From the NCBI RefSeq assembly GCF_016862555.1, contig NZ_BONE01000017.1, forward strand, positions 1 to 64,000: a stretch of 64,000 nucleotides of DNA. The letters are read 5' to 3'. The DNA is from Asanoa siamensis (GTDB lineage: Bacteria > Actinomycetota > Actinomycetes > Mycobacteriales > Micromonosporaceae). This document shows positions 16,290-23,853 of this stretch, piece by piece. Each line of letters begins with the position of its first letter. Position 1 is the stretch's first letter. The notes beneath the pieces were generated by a model. That model searched no databases and was not told the DNA's origin. It saw nothing but the letters and a program-made list of their open reading frames with translations. Position numbers and translations under genes: made by a program.

Positions 16290-19200
16290 TCAGTGGACGA
16301 CGAGGTTGCCGCCCGCGAGCCTGATCTCCTGGCTCCTGGCTCCGTTCCACTCGGACGAGTGGAGCAGCGTGCTGCCGTTCCAGAGGGTGATCGCGACCGA
16401 GTCGGCCGTGCCGGGGCTGCCCCGGTCGGTCACCGCCAACCCCAGCGTCAGGCCGCCGGCCACGAGCGTCGGGTTACGCGCGTCGGTGACGTCCGTCAGC
16501 GTGGCCGTCGCGCGGATGTCGGCCCGTTCGACCTGGCTCCCCCCGTCGGACCCGAACGAGTCGAAGGCCGTGCCGCGGATCTCGTACGCGCGTGCTCCAC
16601 TCTGGAACCGCACGGTCGCCGAACCCGTCAGGTCGGTCCCGTTCCTGGCGTACCGGACGTCGAGCGTGACGTCGGTCCGCGCACCGCCGGTCGCGGGATA
16701 GCTGCCGGCGGACCGGAGCCCGCGGACGTACCCGCTGCCGGTGACGGCGCTGCCGTCCGGCCGGGCGACGTCGACCCGGGCGGTGCCGGCGCCCGTGTAG
16801 TAGCCGCCGACCACGGCCGTGACGGTGTGGGCGCCGCGCGGCAGCGGCGCGTCGCACCACGCGGAACCCGTTGTCGGCGCGCCGCCCGTCAGGCCGACCG
16901 GCGCGCTGCACAGCGTCGTGTCACCCTCCTTGAACGTCACCGTGGCGTTGCGGACGTCGCCCGCCGTCCGGTCGGTCGAACCGAGCACGGAGCTGTCCCG
17001 GACGGTCGCCCGCAACCGCACGGTGGTGCCGGAGCCGAGCACGTCGCCGGTGTAGGTCGCCTCGGCGTCCTCCGCGGTCACCGTGACGGTGAAGGAGGTC
17101 GTCCGGGCGACGCCGGCGTCGTCGGTGACCGTGACCGTGACGGGATAGGCGCCGGGTGCGGCCGTCGTGGTCCCGGCGACCCGCCAGGTCCGGCTGCCGG
17201 CGGACGTCGCGGCGACCACGAGTGACAGGCCGGCCGGCAGGCCGGCGGCGGTCGCCGTCAGGCCCGTGCCCGCGGTGTCCGGGTCGCTCGCGCTGACCGT
17301 CATGGTCGGCGACAGGGCGTCACTGTGCTGAACGGTCGCACCGCCCGCCGGCGCGTCGTTCGACACCACCGGAGCCGCCTGTATCGCGATGTCGGCGTCG
17401 TTGAGGTCGAAGAAGACGTTGCCGACCGCCTCGATCCTGATCCGGCCCCGCGTGGTGCCGACGTTCGGCAGCGTGACGGACTCGCTGCCGTCGTTCGCGG
17501 TGCTCTCGGCCAGCACGTGCGGGAAGGTGGCGCCGCCGTCGACGGAGAGCGTGATGCGGACGTCGGTGACCCCGACGGGAGCCACGTCGGTGCCGGCGAC
17601 GTCCCAGCTGATCGCCTGCGCGCTGCCACCCTCCACTGTGGTCGCGGTCGGCTGGGAGGTGACCAGGAAGGGCCCCGCACCGGGCGCGAGGGTGATCGCG
17701 GTCTCCGCGTTGGCGACACCGCCGCCGCCCGGGTGCCCGTCGCGGGCGGTGAGCCGGAAGTGCATCGTCCGGTTGTTGTCGAAGCCGACCCAGTCCGCCG
17801 TGGGCAGGAACTCGGAGTAGCAGTCGCGGACCTCGGGCGAGAGGTTGGAGCCGCCGCTGGTCGGGGGCGGCGGGGCCGGCGGGCAGGTGCCGGTCGCCGC
17901 GTTCGTGTGGCCCGCCGCGATCTGCGCCAGGTCCGGGAAGACCCGGGTCGGATCGGTCGAGACCGCGTTCTCGCCCGGCGAATAGTATTCGAGCGTGTCG
18001 GTCGGGCTGACGATCGCCGCGGTGCCGAACTGGCGGAACAGCGGGCCGTTGGTCTTCACGTTGCTGACGAGCGCGGTGCCGGCCGTGCTGCCACCGGCGA
18101 GCCCGCCACGGTCGTTCTGCTCCCACAGGTAGGTCACCGTGTCGCCCTCGGCGTCGGTGGCGCTGCCGGTGAGCGCGAACGGCGTGCGGACGGGGATCGT
18201 GACGGCGGCCGGGACCGAGACCACCGGCGCGTGGTTGCCGGTCTCCTCGACCACGTTGCCGCCGTTGTCGATCGGGCCGCCCTTGGCCGTCTCTCCGACG
18301 AAGCCCGACGCGCCGACCAGGTTGGACAGAGACAGGGCGCCGACGTTGGTGGCCGCCAGCGGCCCGCCGTTGAACGTGACCTGGAACCCGTCGTCGGTCA
18401 GCACGCCCGTGCCGCCGAACGCCGCCACGGTGACGGTCGTGCCGGCCGGGGCGATCGCCTCGATCGCGGCCTTGATGTCGGCCGTCGTGTAGGTGGTGCC
18501 CCGTACGATGGGCGCCGACTCGACGCCCGCGAGCGCGATGGTGAACGCGTCGCCGGCGGTGTCGAACTCCCGCAACGAGACCGTCTGCACCTCGTTGATG
18601 GCCGGCCGGCTCGACGTGACGTACGTCGTGATCTCGGTGTAGCTGCGCTGCGACCAGTACGGGTCGCTGTGCGGTTGGAGGTCGTCCTGACGGCAGATGC
18701 CCGCGTACGCCATGATGGACGATCCACTGCCCGGCTCCACCGAGTTGGCGGCGCTGCGGTTGCCGCCCGAGCAGTTGACCTGGGTGCCGTTGAACGTGTG
18801 GTTGCCGCCGAACTGGTGCCCCATCTCGTGCGCGACGTAGTCGACCGCGTAGAAGTCACCGACCGGTGTGGGCAGGCCGGTGCAGCCACGTGCCTTGCCG
18901 TCGCCGCCGATGACGCCGAGCCCCGCCACACCGCCGCCCGCGACGCCGAGACCGAGGTGGCCGACGTCGTAGTTGCCGGCGCCGACGAGTTGGCCGAGCA
19001 CGATCCGGTTGCGGTTGAGCGCGCCGCTGGTGCACGCGCTGAGTTGCGACGGCGTGAAGCAGGCCGCGGCACCGCAGGGACCGTTGGGCTCGGTCGCCAG
19101 GGCCGGCGTGTTCAGGTTGGTCTTCTCGGTGTCGTTGATCAGGACCAGCCGGATCGCGGTCTCGTCCTCGTACACCTGCGTCACGCGGTTCATCAGCGTG

Positions 19201-19970
19201 ACCTTCGCGGCGGTCACGTTCTCCGCGCCGAAGAAGGTCGCGTACGACGGGTCGGTGACCAGCGCGACGCGGTAGGTGCGCAGCGACACGGGCGCGCCGG
19301 CCACCGCGGCGACCTCGTCCGCCAGGCCCTCCACCGCCGACGCGACGTCGTCCCGCTCGACGAACTCGCCGTGGCTGTCGGTCAGATCCCGGCCGTAGTA
19401 GCTCGCGTAGAGGCTCTGGTCGCGGTGGTAGTAGGGGTCGACGTACCACGCGCCGTGCGGCGAGCGGACCGACGCGTGGAACCCGAGCGGCGTCAGGTCG
19501 GCCCGGATCGTCGCGGCCGGGTCGTCGATCCCCTTTCCGGCGTACGTCTTGATCTCCGGGTGTCTCGCCGCGAGGCCGGCCTCCATCACCGGCGAGTCGG
19601 CCAGTGCGAAGCGCTGGAAGCCACCGGCGGGCGTGGGCAGCGACACCACCTGAGGCGCCGCGGCGCGCTGCCGCCCGGCCCGCTCGTCGGGCGCCTTGGC
19701 CAACGCCGCGCCCAGGGCGGCCCGGTCGAGGGTGTGGGTGGCGACGCGGTCGGCCCGGACGTCGGGCCGCTGCCCGCCCTTGGTCGCCGCGGGCTTGCCG
19801 GTGACCCGGGTCCAGGGGCCGCTCGGCTCGACCGGGGCGGCGGACGCGGGGGTGGGCGCCAGCATCGGCAGCAGCGCCGCCACGAGCGCGGCGACCACGA
19901 GGGCGGCGAGCCGTCCGCGCCGCCCTCCGTGACCGCCAGGTGGACTGTGGACAAACCGGGTCACGGCCAT
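16290..19970 (-). CDS. Large secreted zinc metalloprotease (reprolysin/M12B-like) with Ig-like repeats
   Basis: A 1226-residue exported protein. After a signal peptide (hydrophobic LAALVVAALVAALLPMLAP, cleavage after ASA) comes a propeptide-like region, then a metzincin catalytic domain with HEMGHQFGGNHTF, residues 381-393, giving the zinc histidines and catalytic Glu382 of the HExxHxxGxxH motif. The C-terminal 600 residues are beta-rich Ig/cadherin-like modules (for example SNDAPAGGATVQHSDALSPT followed by a putative-Ig stretch) that probably bind substrate or cell wall. It is a secreted endopeptidase, monocistronic, convergent with the serine hydrolase. Members of this class are common exoenzymes of actinomycetes and myxobacteria. 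Confidence 0.9.
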   Translation of the reverse strand: MAVTRFVHSPPGGHGGRRGRLAALVVAALVAALLPMLAPTPASAAPVEPSGPWTRVTGKPAATKGGQRPDVRADRVATHTLDRAALGAALAKAPDERAGRQRAAAPQVVSLPTPAGGFQRFALADSPVMEAGLAARHPEIKTYAGKGIDDPAATIRADLTPLGFHASVRSPHGAWYVDPYYHRDQSLYASYYGRDLTDSHGEFVERDDVASAVEGLADEVAAVAGAPVSLRTYRVALVTDPSYATFFGAENVTAAKVTLMNRVTQVYEDETAIRLVLINDTEKTNLNTPALATEPNGPCGAAACFTPSQLSACTSGALNRNRIVLGQLVGAGNYDVGHLGLGVAGGGVAGLGVIGGDGKARGCTGLPTPVGDFYAVDYVAHEMGHQFGGNHTFNGTQVNCSGGNRSAANSVEPGSGSSIMAYAGICRQDDLQPHSDPYWSQRSYTEITTYVTSSRPAINEVQTVSLREFDTAGDAFTIALAGVESAPIVRGTTYTTADIKAAIEAIAPAGTTVTVAAFGGTGVLTDDGFQVTFNGGPLAATNVGALSLSNLVGASGFVGETAKGGPIDNGGNVVEETGNHAPVVSVPAAVTIPVRTPFALTGSATDAEGDTVTYLWEQNDRGGLAGGSTAGTALVSNVKTNGPLFRQFGTAAIVSPTDTLEYYSPGENAVSTDPTRVFPDLAQIAAGHTNAATGTCPPAPPPPTSGGSNLSPEVRDCYSEFLPTADWVGFDNNRTMHFRLTARDGHPGGGGVANAETAITLAPGAGPFLVTSQPTATTVEGGSAQAISWDVAGTDVAPVGVTDVRITLSVDGGATFPHVLAESTANDGSESVTLPNVGTTRGRIRIEAVGNVFFDLNDADIAIQAAPVVSNDAPAGGATVQHSDALSPTMTVSASDPDTAGTGLTATAAGLPAGLSLVVAATSAGSRTWRVAGTTTAAPGAYPVTVTVTDDAGVARTTSFTVTVTAEDAEATYTGDVLGSGTTVRLRATVRDSSVLGSTDRTAGDVRNATVTFKEGDTTLCSAPVGLTGGAPTTGSAWCDAPLPRGAHTVTAVVGGYYTGAGTARVDVARPDGSAVTGSGYVRGLRSAGSYPATGGARTDVTLDVRYARNGTDLTGSATVRFQSGARAYEIRGTAFDSFGSDGGSQVERADIRATATLTDVTDARNPTLVAGGLTLGLAVTDRGSPGTADSVAITLWNGSTLLHSSEWNGARSQEIRLAGGNLVVH

Positions 19971-20089
19971 CTCAGCTCATCTCCTTCGACGGGCAGACGC
20001 ACCGCCCAACCTAAGGAGTCCGTCGATGGCATGACCATGGTCCGTACGGCCAGTAAATCGAGGAATGTAAGACTTTTGATGGGTTCTTG

Positions 20090-20689
20090 TCAGGCGGCCC
20101 AGTCGGGGCGGCGGCCGAGGTACTTCAGCAGGACGGCGACGTCGTCGTCGGCCGGGGTCGGCTCGATCGCCGGCGCGAAGGCGAAGGCCCGCAACGGTTC
20201 CACGATCTGGGTGGCGACCTTCATCAGGGAACGGGCGAGCTCGTCGGTCAGCGGGGACGGCTGTCCGGTCGCCACGGCGATGTCCCAGGCGTGCACGGCG
20301 GCGTCGAGGGCGGCGGCGCCGGATCCGACCCAGGTCGGCAGCGGGCCCAGCGGAAGCGGGGTCATCGCGGTCTCGACCTCCTTGCCCACGGTCGCCCAGG
20401 CGCGGGCCGCCGCGTCGAGGTGTGGGTCCAGGAAGTCCATCGGGTCCTGGGCAAGCTGACCGGACGGCGCGAACGGGTTCTCGGTGGGGCCGCCCTCCCC
20501 CGTGATCGCCGCGGCGTAGCCGAGCTGGTCGCCGGCGGCGTGCTGCAGCACCTGGGTCGCGTTCCACTGGGCGCACGGGGTCGGCCGCCCCCAGTCGCCC
20601 GGAGCGACGCCCGCCACCGTCGCGCGGAGCACGCGGTGCGCCTCGTCCATCAGCTCCCAGCCGCTGACCTGCTGACCGTTCCCGCCCAT
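20090..20689 (-). CDS. TIGR03086-family protein (mycothiol-dependent/DinB-like fold)
   Basis: A 199-residue protein with the pattern of the TIGR03086 family: PTPCAQWNATQVLQHAAGDQ near residue 30, then the AVHAWDIAVATGQP block with the conserved HxWD. Proteins of this family share the four-helix metal-binding fold of mycothiol-dependent maleylpyruvate isomerase and DinB; their reactions are mostly unknown. ATG 20689 is chosen because GGGAG lies 6 bases upstream; the longer reading from 20734 would start inside the promoter region. A good promoter with an inverted repeat in its spacer precedes the gene, so it appears to be specifically regulated. Confidence 0.85.
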   Translation of the reverse strand: MGGNGQQVSGWELMDEAHRVLRATVAGVAPGDWGRPTPCAQWNATQVLQHAAGDQLGYAAAITGEGGPTENPFAPSGQLAQDPMDFLDPHLDAAARAWATVGKEVETAMTPLPLGPLPTWVGSGAAALDAAVHAWDIAVATGQPSPLTDELARSLMKVATQIVEPLRAFAFAPAIEPTPADDDVAVLLKYLGRRPDWAA

Positions 20690-20710
20690 GACCAACTCCC
20701 GTCTCGAATC

Positions 20711-20771
20711 GGAACGGAGGGGCCCGTTCCGCATCTGGTCCCACTCTAGCGGAACAGATCGTTCCGTTCAA
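20711..20771 (-). promoter_or_regulatory. Promoter with GGAAC-GTTCC operator in the spacer
   Basis: Minus strand: -35 TTGAAC (20766-20771), a 17-base spacer, -10 TAGAGT (20743-20748). The spacer is almost exactly filled by the inverted repeat GGAAC-AGATC-GTTCC (20751-20765), and a second copy, GGAACGG-N6-CCGTTCC, follows at 20711-20730 in the leader. Two copies of the same half site argue for a specific repressor of the TIGR03086 gene. Confidence 0.6.
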
Positions 20772-20792
20772 CCCTCTATCTATGCTGAACTA

Positions 20793-20809
20793 TTAGTAAA
20801 GTTTACGAA
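20793..20809 (+). promoter_or_regulatory. 17-bp palindrome upstream of chitinase
   Basis: TT-N-GTAAA-G-TTTAC-N-AA is a perfect 17-bp palindrome about 85 bases before the chitinase start. From memory, similar TAGTAAAGTTT-type sites occur before secreted glycoside hydrolases of actinomycetes, so it is probably a sugar-responsive operator. The regulator is not identified. Confidence 0.55.
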
Positions 20810-20893
20810 CAGAAGGTGTTACAGTCACGACCATCGATCGAAGGCTTCCGGCACTTTTCCGGTCCGGAGCACCCTCCAGAAAGGAGTGATCGC

Positions 20894-21973
20894 ATGTCGA
20901 GACTGCGTGCCGTTCTCGTGGCCCTGGCCATGGTCGTCGCCGGTGGACTGGTCGCGATCATCCCCGCGACGGCGGCGTCGGCCGCCGCGTGTACGGCAGC
21001 CTGGCAGGCGTCGACCGTCTACTGGGGCGGCAACCAGGCGTCCCGCAACGGTCGCAACTACCAGGCCAAGTGGTGGACGCAGGGCGAGGCCCCGCCCGGC
21101 ACCACCGGCGTGTGGCAGGACCTCGGCCCGTGCGACGGCGGTGGCGGCAACCCGGGCAACCCCGGCGGCGGCTGCAACGCCCCGAACTGGGCCGCCGGCA
21201 CCTTCTACGCGGCCGGCACGGTCGTGCGTTACACCAACGGCCAGTACTACATCGCCGAGCACGACAACCCGGGCTACGACCCGATCATCAGCACCTGGTA
21301 CTGGGAGCCCTACACCTGCGGCGGTGGCGGCCCCACCCACCCGCCGCCGACGGGCGGCTTCGTCGTCAGCGAGGCACAGTTCAACCAGATGTTCCCGGGC
21401 CGGAACTCCTTCTACACGTACTCGGGGCTGGTCGCCGCGCTCAGCGCGTACCCGGCGTTCGCGAAGACCGGCAGCACGACCGTCCAGCGCCAGGAAGCCG
21501 CGGCCTTCCTCGCCAACGTGCACCACGAGACCGGCGGGCTCGTCCACATCGTCGAGCAGAACACCGCGAACTACCCGCACTACTGCGACCCGAACCAGCC
21601 GTACGGGTGCCCGGCCGGCCAGGCCGCCTACTACGGTCGCGGGCCGATCCAGCTGAGCTGGAACTTCAACTACAACGCGGCCGGCAACGCGCTCGGCCTG
21701 CCCCTGCTGACGAACCCGTGGCTGGTGCAGAACGACGCGGCGGTCGCCTGGAAGACCGGCATCTGGTACTGGATGACCCAGAACGGCCCCGGCACGATGA
21801 CGGCACACAACGCCATGGTCAACGGCGCCGGCTTCGGCCAGACCATCCGCAGCATCAACGGCTCGATCGAGTGCAACGGCGGCAACCCCGGCCAGGTCCA
21901 GAGCCGGGTCACCCGCTACCAGCAGTTCGTCGGCATCCTCGGCGTCCCCGCCGGGAACAACCTCTACTGCTAG
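20894..21973 (+). CDS. Secreted GH19 chitinase with two chitin-binding modules
   Basis: A 359-residue exported enzyme. Signal peptide (RLRAVLVALAMVVAGGLVA, cleavage near ASA) then two CBM5/12-type modules: the first contains YQAKWWTQGEAP, the second NWAAGTFYAAGTVVRY and STWYWEPYTC, separated by Gly-Asn-rich linkers. The GH19 catalytic domain starts near residue 155; the catalytic acid is Glu212 in HHETGG, and YYGRGPIQLSWNFNY is the family signature. It hydrolyses chitin outside the cell by inversion. ATG 20894 has AAGGAG 8 bases upstream. The gene has its own palindromic upstream site and a terminator, so it is a single-gene unit. Confidence 0.95.
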   Translation: MSRLRAVLVALAMVVAGGLVAIIPATAASAAACTAAWQASTVYWGGNQASRNGRNYQAKWWTQGEAPPGTTGVWQDLGPCDGGGGNPGNPGGGCNAPNWAAGTFYAAGTVVRYTNGQYYIAEHDNPGYDPIISTWYWEPYTCGGGGPTHPPPTGGFVVSEAQFNQMFPGRNSFYTYSGLVAALSAYPAFAKTGSTTVQRQEAAAFLANVHHETGGLVHIVEQNTANYPHYCDPNQPYGCPAGQAAYYGRGPIQLSWNFNYNAAGNALGLPLLTNPWLVQNDAAVAWKTGIWYWMTQNGPGTMTAHNAMVNGAGFGQTIRSINGSIECNGGNPGQVQSRVTRYQQFVGILGVPAGNNLYC

Positions 21974-21986
21974 AACCATCGCGCGT

Positions 21987-22021
21987 ACGCCCGGGCGCGG
22001 CGCACGGTCGCACCCGGGCGT
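21987..22021 (+). terminator. Hairpin after chitinase
   Basis: ACGCCCGGG (21987-21995) and CCCGGGCGT (22013-22021) form a 9-bp perfect stem with a 17-base loop just after the chitinase stop. Confidence 0.6.
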
Positions 22022-22078
22022 CGGCTCGCCCGCGGTAAATGAGAGGAAAGTTGTCGTACCCGGGCGTGAAGATGAGCC

Positions 22079-23383
22079 ATGCTCGCTGACGTCCTCCCCC
22101 GTCGATACGAAGCGCGGCGACTCCTGGCCGCGACGTTGTTCTCGGCGACCGGGCGGGGCCTGACGCTGCCGTTCATGTTCATCTACCTGACCAAGGTCAG
22201 GGACGTGTCCGCGAGCACGGCAGGCCTGATCATCGCGTGGATGGCGGTCTGCGCGCTGGCGATCGGGCCGCTGGGTGGCTGGGCGGTCGACCGGTTCGGT
22301 GCCCGCCGGATCGTGCTGCCGTTGCTGCTCGTCGAGGCGGTCGGGGTGGGCAGCGTCGGCTTCGCACAGACCCACTGGCACGCGTTCCTCTCCGTCACGC
22401 TGATCGGCGTCGGCGGCGGCGTGATCTGGGCGGGGCAGACCACGATCCTGGCGTCGGTGACCGACGGCGCCGAACGGGAGAAGACGTTCGGCCTCAACTT
22501 CGCGCTGCTCAACCTCGGCATCGGCACCGGCACGGTGATCGCCGGCGCGATCGTCGACCTGGACCGCCCCGGCACCTTCCAGGTCATCTACCTGATCGAC
22601 GCCGCGCTCTACCTCGTGCCGTTCGTCAACCTGCTGACGATGCCCGCCGTCGGGCGACGGCTGTCCCCGGTCGTGACCGGCGACCGGGAGGCCACGGCGC
22701 GGCGGCGCGAGCCGGGCTACCGGGAGGTCTTCGCGCACCGCGGCTTCCGGCGACTGCTGGCGTTCAGCGTGGTGCTCACGATCAGTGGCTACGCGCAGAT
22801 CGAGGTCGGCTTCACCGCCTTCGCGATCGACGTGGCGCAGGTCGGGCCGCAGGTCGTGGCCTACGCGTTCACCGCGAACACCCTCGTCATCGTGCTGGCG
22901 CAACTGTTCGTCGTCCGGGTCATCCAGGGCCGCAGCCGCAGCGTCCTGCTGGCCGTGGTCGGCGTGATCATGGCCGGCTCGTGGCTGATCCTCGGCGTGG
23001 CCGGCGCGGTCGACGGCACCAACGCCGCCCTGGCGGCGGTGGGGGTGATCGCCTGCGCCGCGGTGTTCGCGGTCGGCGAGACCCTGCTGTCACCGATCAA
23101 CCCGACGCTGCTCAACGCACTGGCCACCGACGAGCTACGCGGCCGCTTCAACGCACTGGGTTCGATGGTCTGGGGCATCAGCGGCATCGTCGGCCCGGTC
23201 ACCGCGGCCCCACTGATCGGCGGCGGGCACAGCTCGGTCTGGCTCGCCCTCACGGTGGCCGGCTGCCTCACGGCCGCACTGCTGGCGGCATCGCTGCGCA
23301 GGGTGATCACGGCGGAGCAGGACGGCCGCGCCCGCCCCGACGTCGCGGCCGAGGTGGAGGAGGTGGCCCCGGTCAAGAGCTGA
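22079..23383 (+). CDS. MFS transporter (12-TM)
   Basis: A 434-residue membrane protein with about twelve hydrophobic segments. The loop between helices 2 and 3 reads GGWAVDRFGARRIVLP, a form of the MFS motif A, and PINPTLLNALATDELRGRFNA marks the start of the second half. It is probably a drug or metabolite efflux permease; no regulator is adjacent and the substrate is unknown. The ribosome binding site is weak (GAAGATGAGCC before the ATG). Confidence 0.88.
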   Translation: MLADVLPRRYEARRLLAATLFSATGRGLTLPFMFIYLTKVRDVSASTAGLIIAWMAVCALAIGPLGGWAVDRFGARRIVLPLLLVEAVGVGSVGFAQTHWHAFLSVTLIGVGGGVIWAGQTTILASVTDGAEREKTFGLNFALLNLGIGTGTVIAGAIVDLDRPGTFQVIYLIDAALYLVPFVNLLTMPAVGRRLSPVVTGDREATARRREPGYREVFAHRGFRRLLAFSVVLTISGYAQIEVGFTAFAIDVAQVGPQVVAYAFTANTLVIVLAQLFVVRVIQGRSRSVLLAVVGVIMAGSWLILGVAGAVDGTNAALAAVGVIACAAVFAVGETLLSPINPTLLNALATDELRGRFNALGSMVWGISGIVGPVTAAPLIGGGHSSVWLALTVAGCLTAALLAASLRRVITAEQDGRARPDVAAEVEEVAPVKS

Positions 23384-23445
23384 GCTACGCCCGAGAGCGA
23401 GAGCCGCAGGCGGTCCTCTTCGGCCGGACGCAGGCGCGGCTTCCC

Positions 23446-23730
23446 CTAAGGCCCGCCGCACAGCCGGCAGGTCCGCGGACCGGAGGTCACCGGCGGCCAG
23501 GCCCAGGTGCTCGGCGAGCACGACCGGGCGGTAGTAGGGCAAGCCGTTGTCGAGCACGCCCTGGTGCAGCCGGCCAGGGCGAGCAGCGTGGACCCACGCA
23601 GCGGCGAGCGGGTCCTGGTCGTACGCGGGCGACGCAGCGGCGCCCGGCGTGCGAGATCGTCGGCGTCCAGCAACCGGTCGAGAGCCGGCGCCACGTCGTG
23701 CAGGCACGCCCACGGGCCGCCCGCCACCCC
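23446..23730 (-). pseudogene. Possible decayed coding remnant
   Basis: The 470-base gap between the MFS and NRPS genes has no intact gene. On the minus strand two overlapping frames carry protein-like text, for example ACLHDVAPALDRLLDADDLA in one and GVLDNGLPYYRPVVLAEHLG in the other, as if a short gene had been frameshifted. I do not recognise the family, and chance open frames are common at this GC content. Confidence 0.25.
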
Positions 23731-23803
23731 CGGAGATCGCCTTCACCCGGACCGTTCGACCCCCTGTGATGCCAGCCACCGGGTCGGCTCAAACCGGACG
23801 ACA

Positions 23804-23822
23804 AGCGTTAACGCTGCGTTAA
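23804..23822 (+). promoter_or_regulatory. Overlapping palindromes upstream of the Pls-like synthetase
   Basis: AGCGTTAACGCT (23804-23815) is a perfect 12-bp palindrome and overlaps TTAACGC-T-GCGTTAA (23808-23822), a perfect 15-base one; together they form a direct repeat of GCGTTAA. They sit about 32-50 bases before the start codon, where a repressor or activator would act on the NRPS/M1 operon. Confidence 0.55.
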
Positions 23823-23853
23823 GCTCCTCGGTCGGGCCGTCGAAGGGTGGAGT

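Noticed and set aside
16491-16499. GTCCGTCAG core of the island motif inside the metalloprotease gene
   Set aside because: It lies within coding sequence, lacks the second half of the motif and is not near a start codon, so it is taken as chance.
20825-22903. 692-residue minus-strand frame over chitinase and MFS genes
   Set aside because: It is a shadow of two well-supported plus-strand genes and has no recognisable domain.
23135-23779. 214-residue minus-strand frame crossing the end of the MFS gene
   Set aside because: Half of it is antisense to the MFS gene; the rest is at best part of the decayed remnant listed at 23446-23730.
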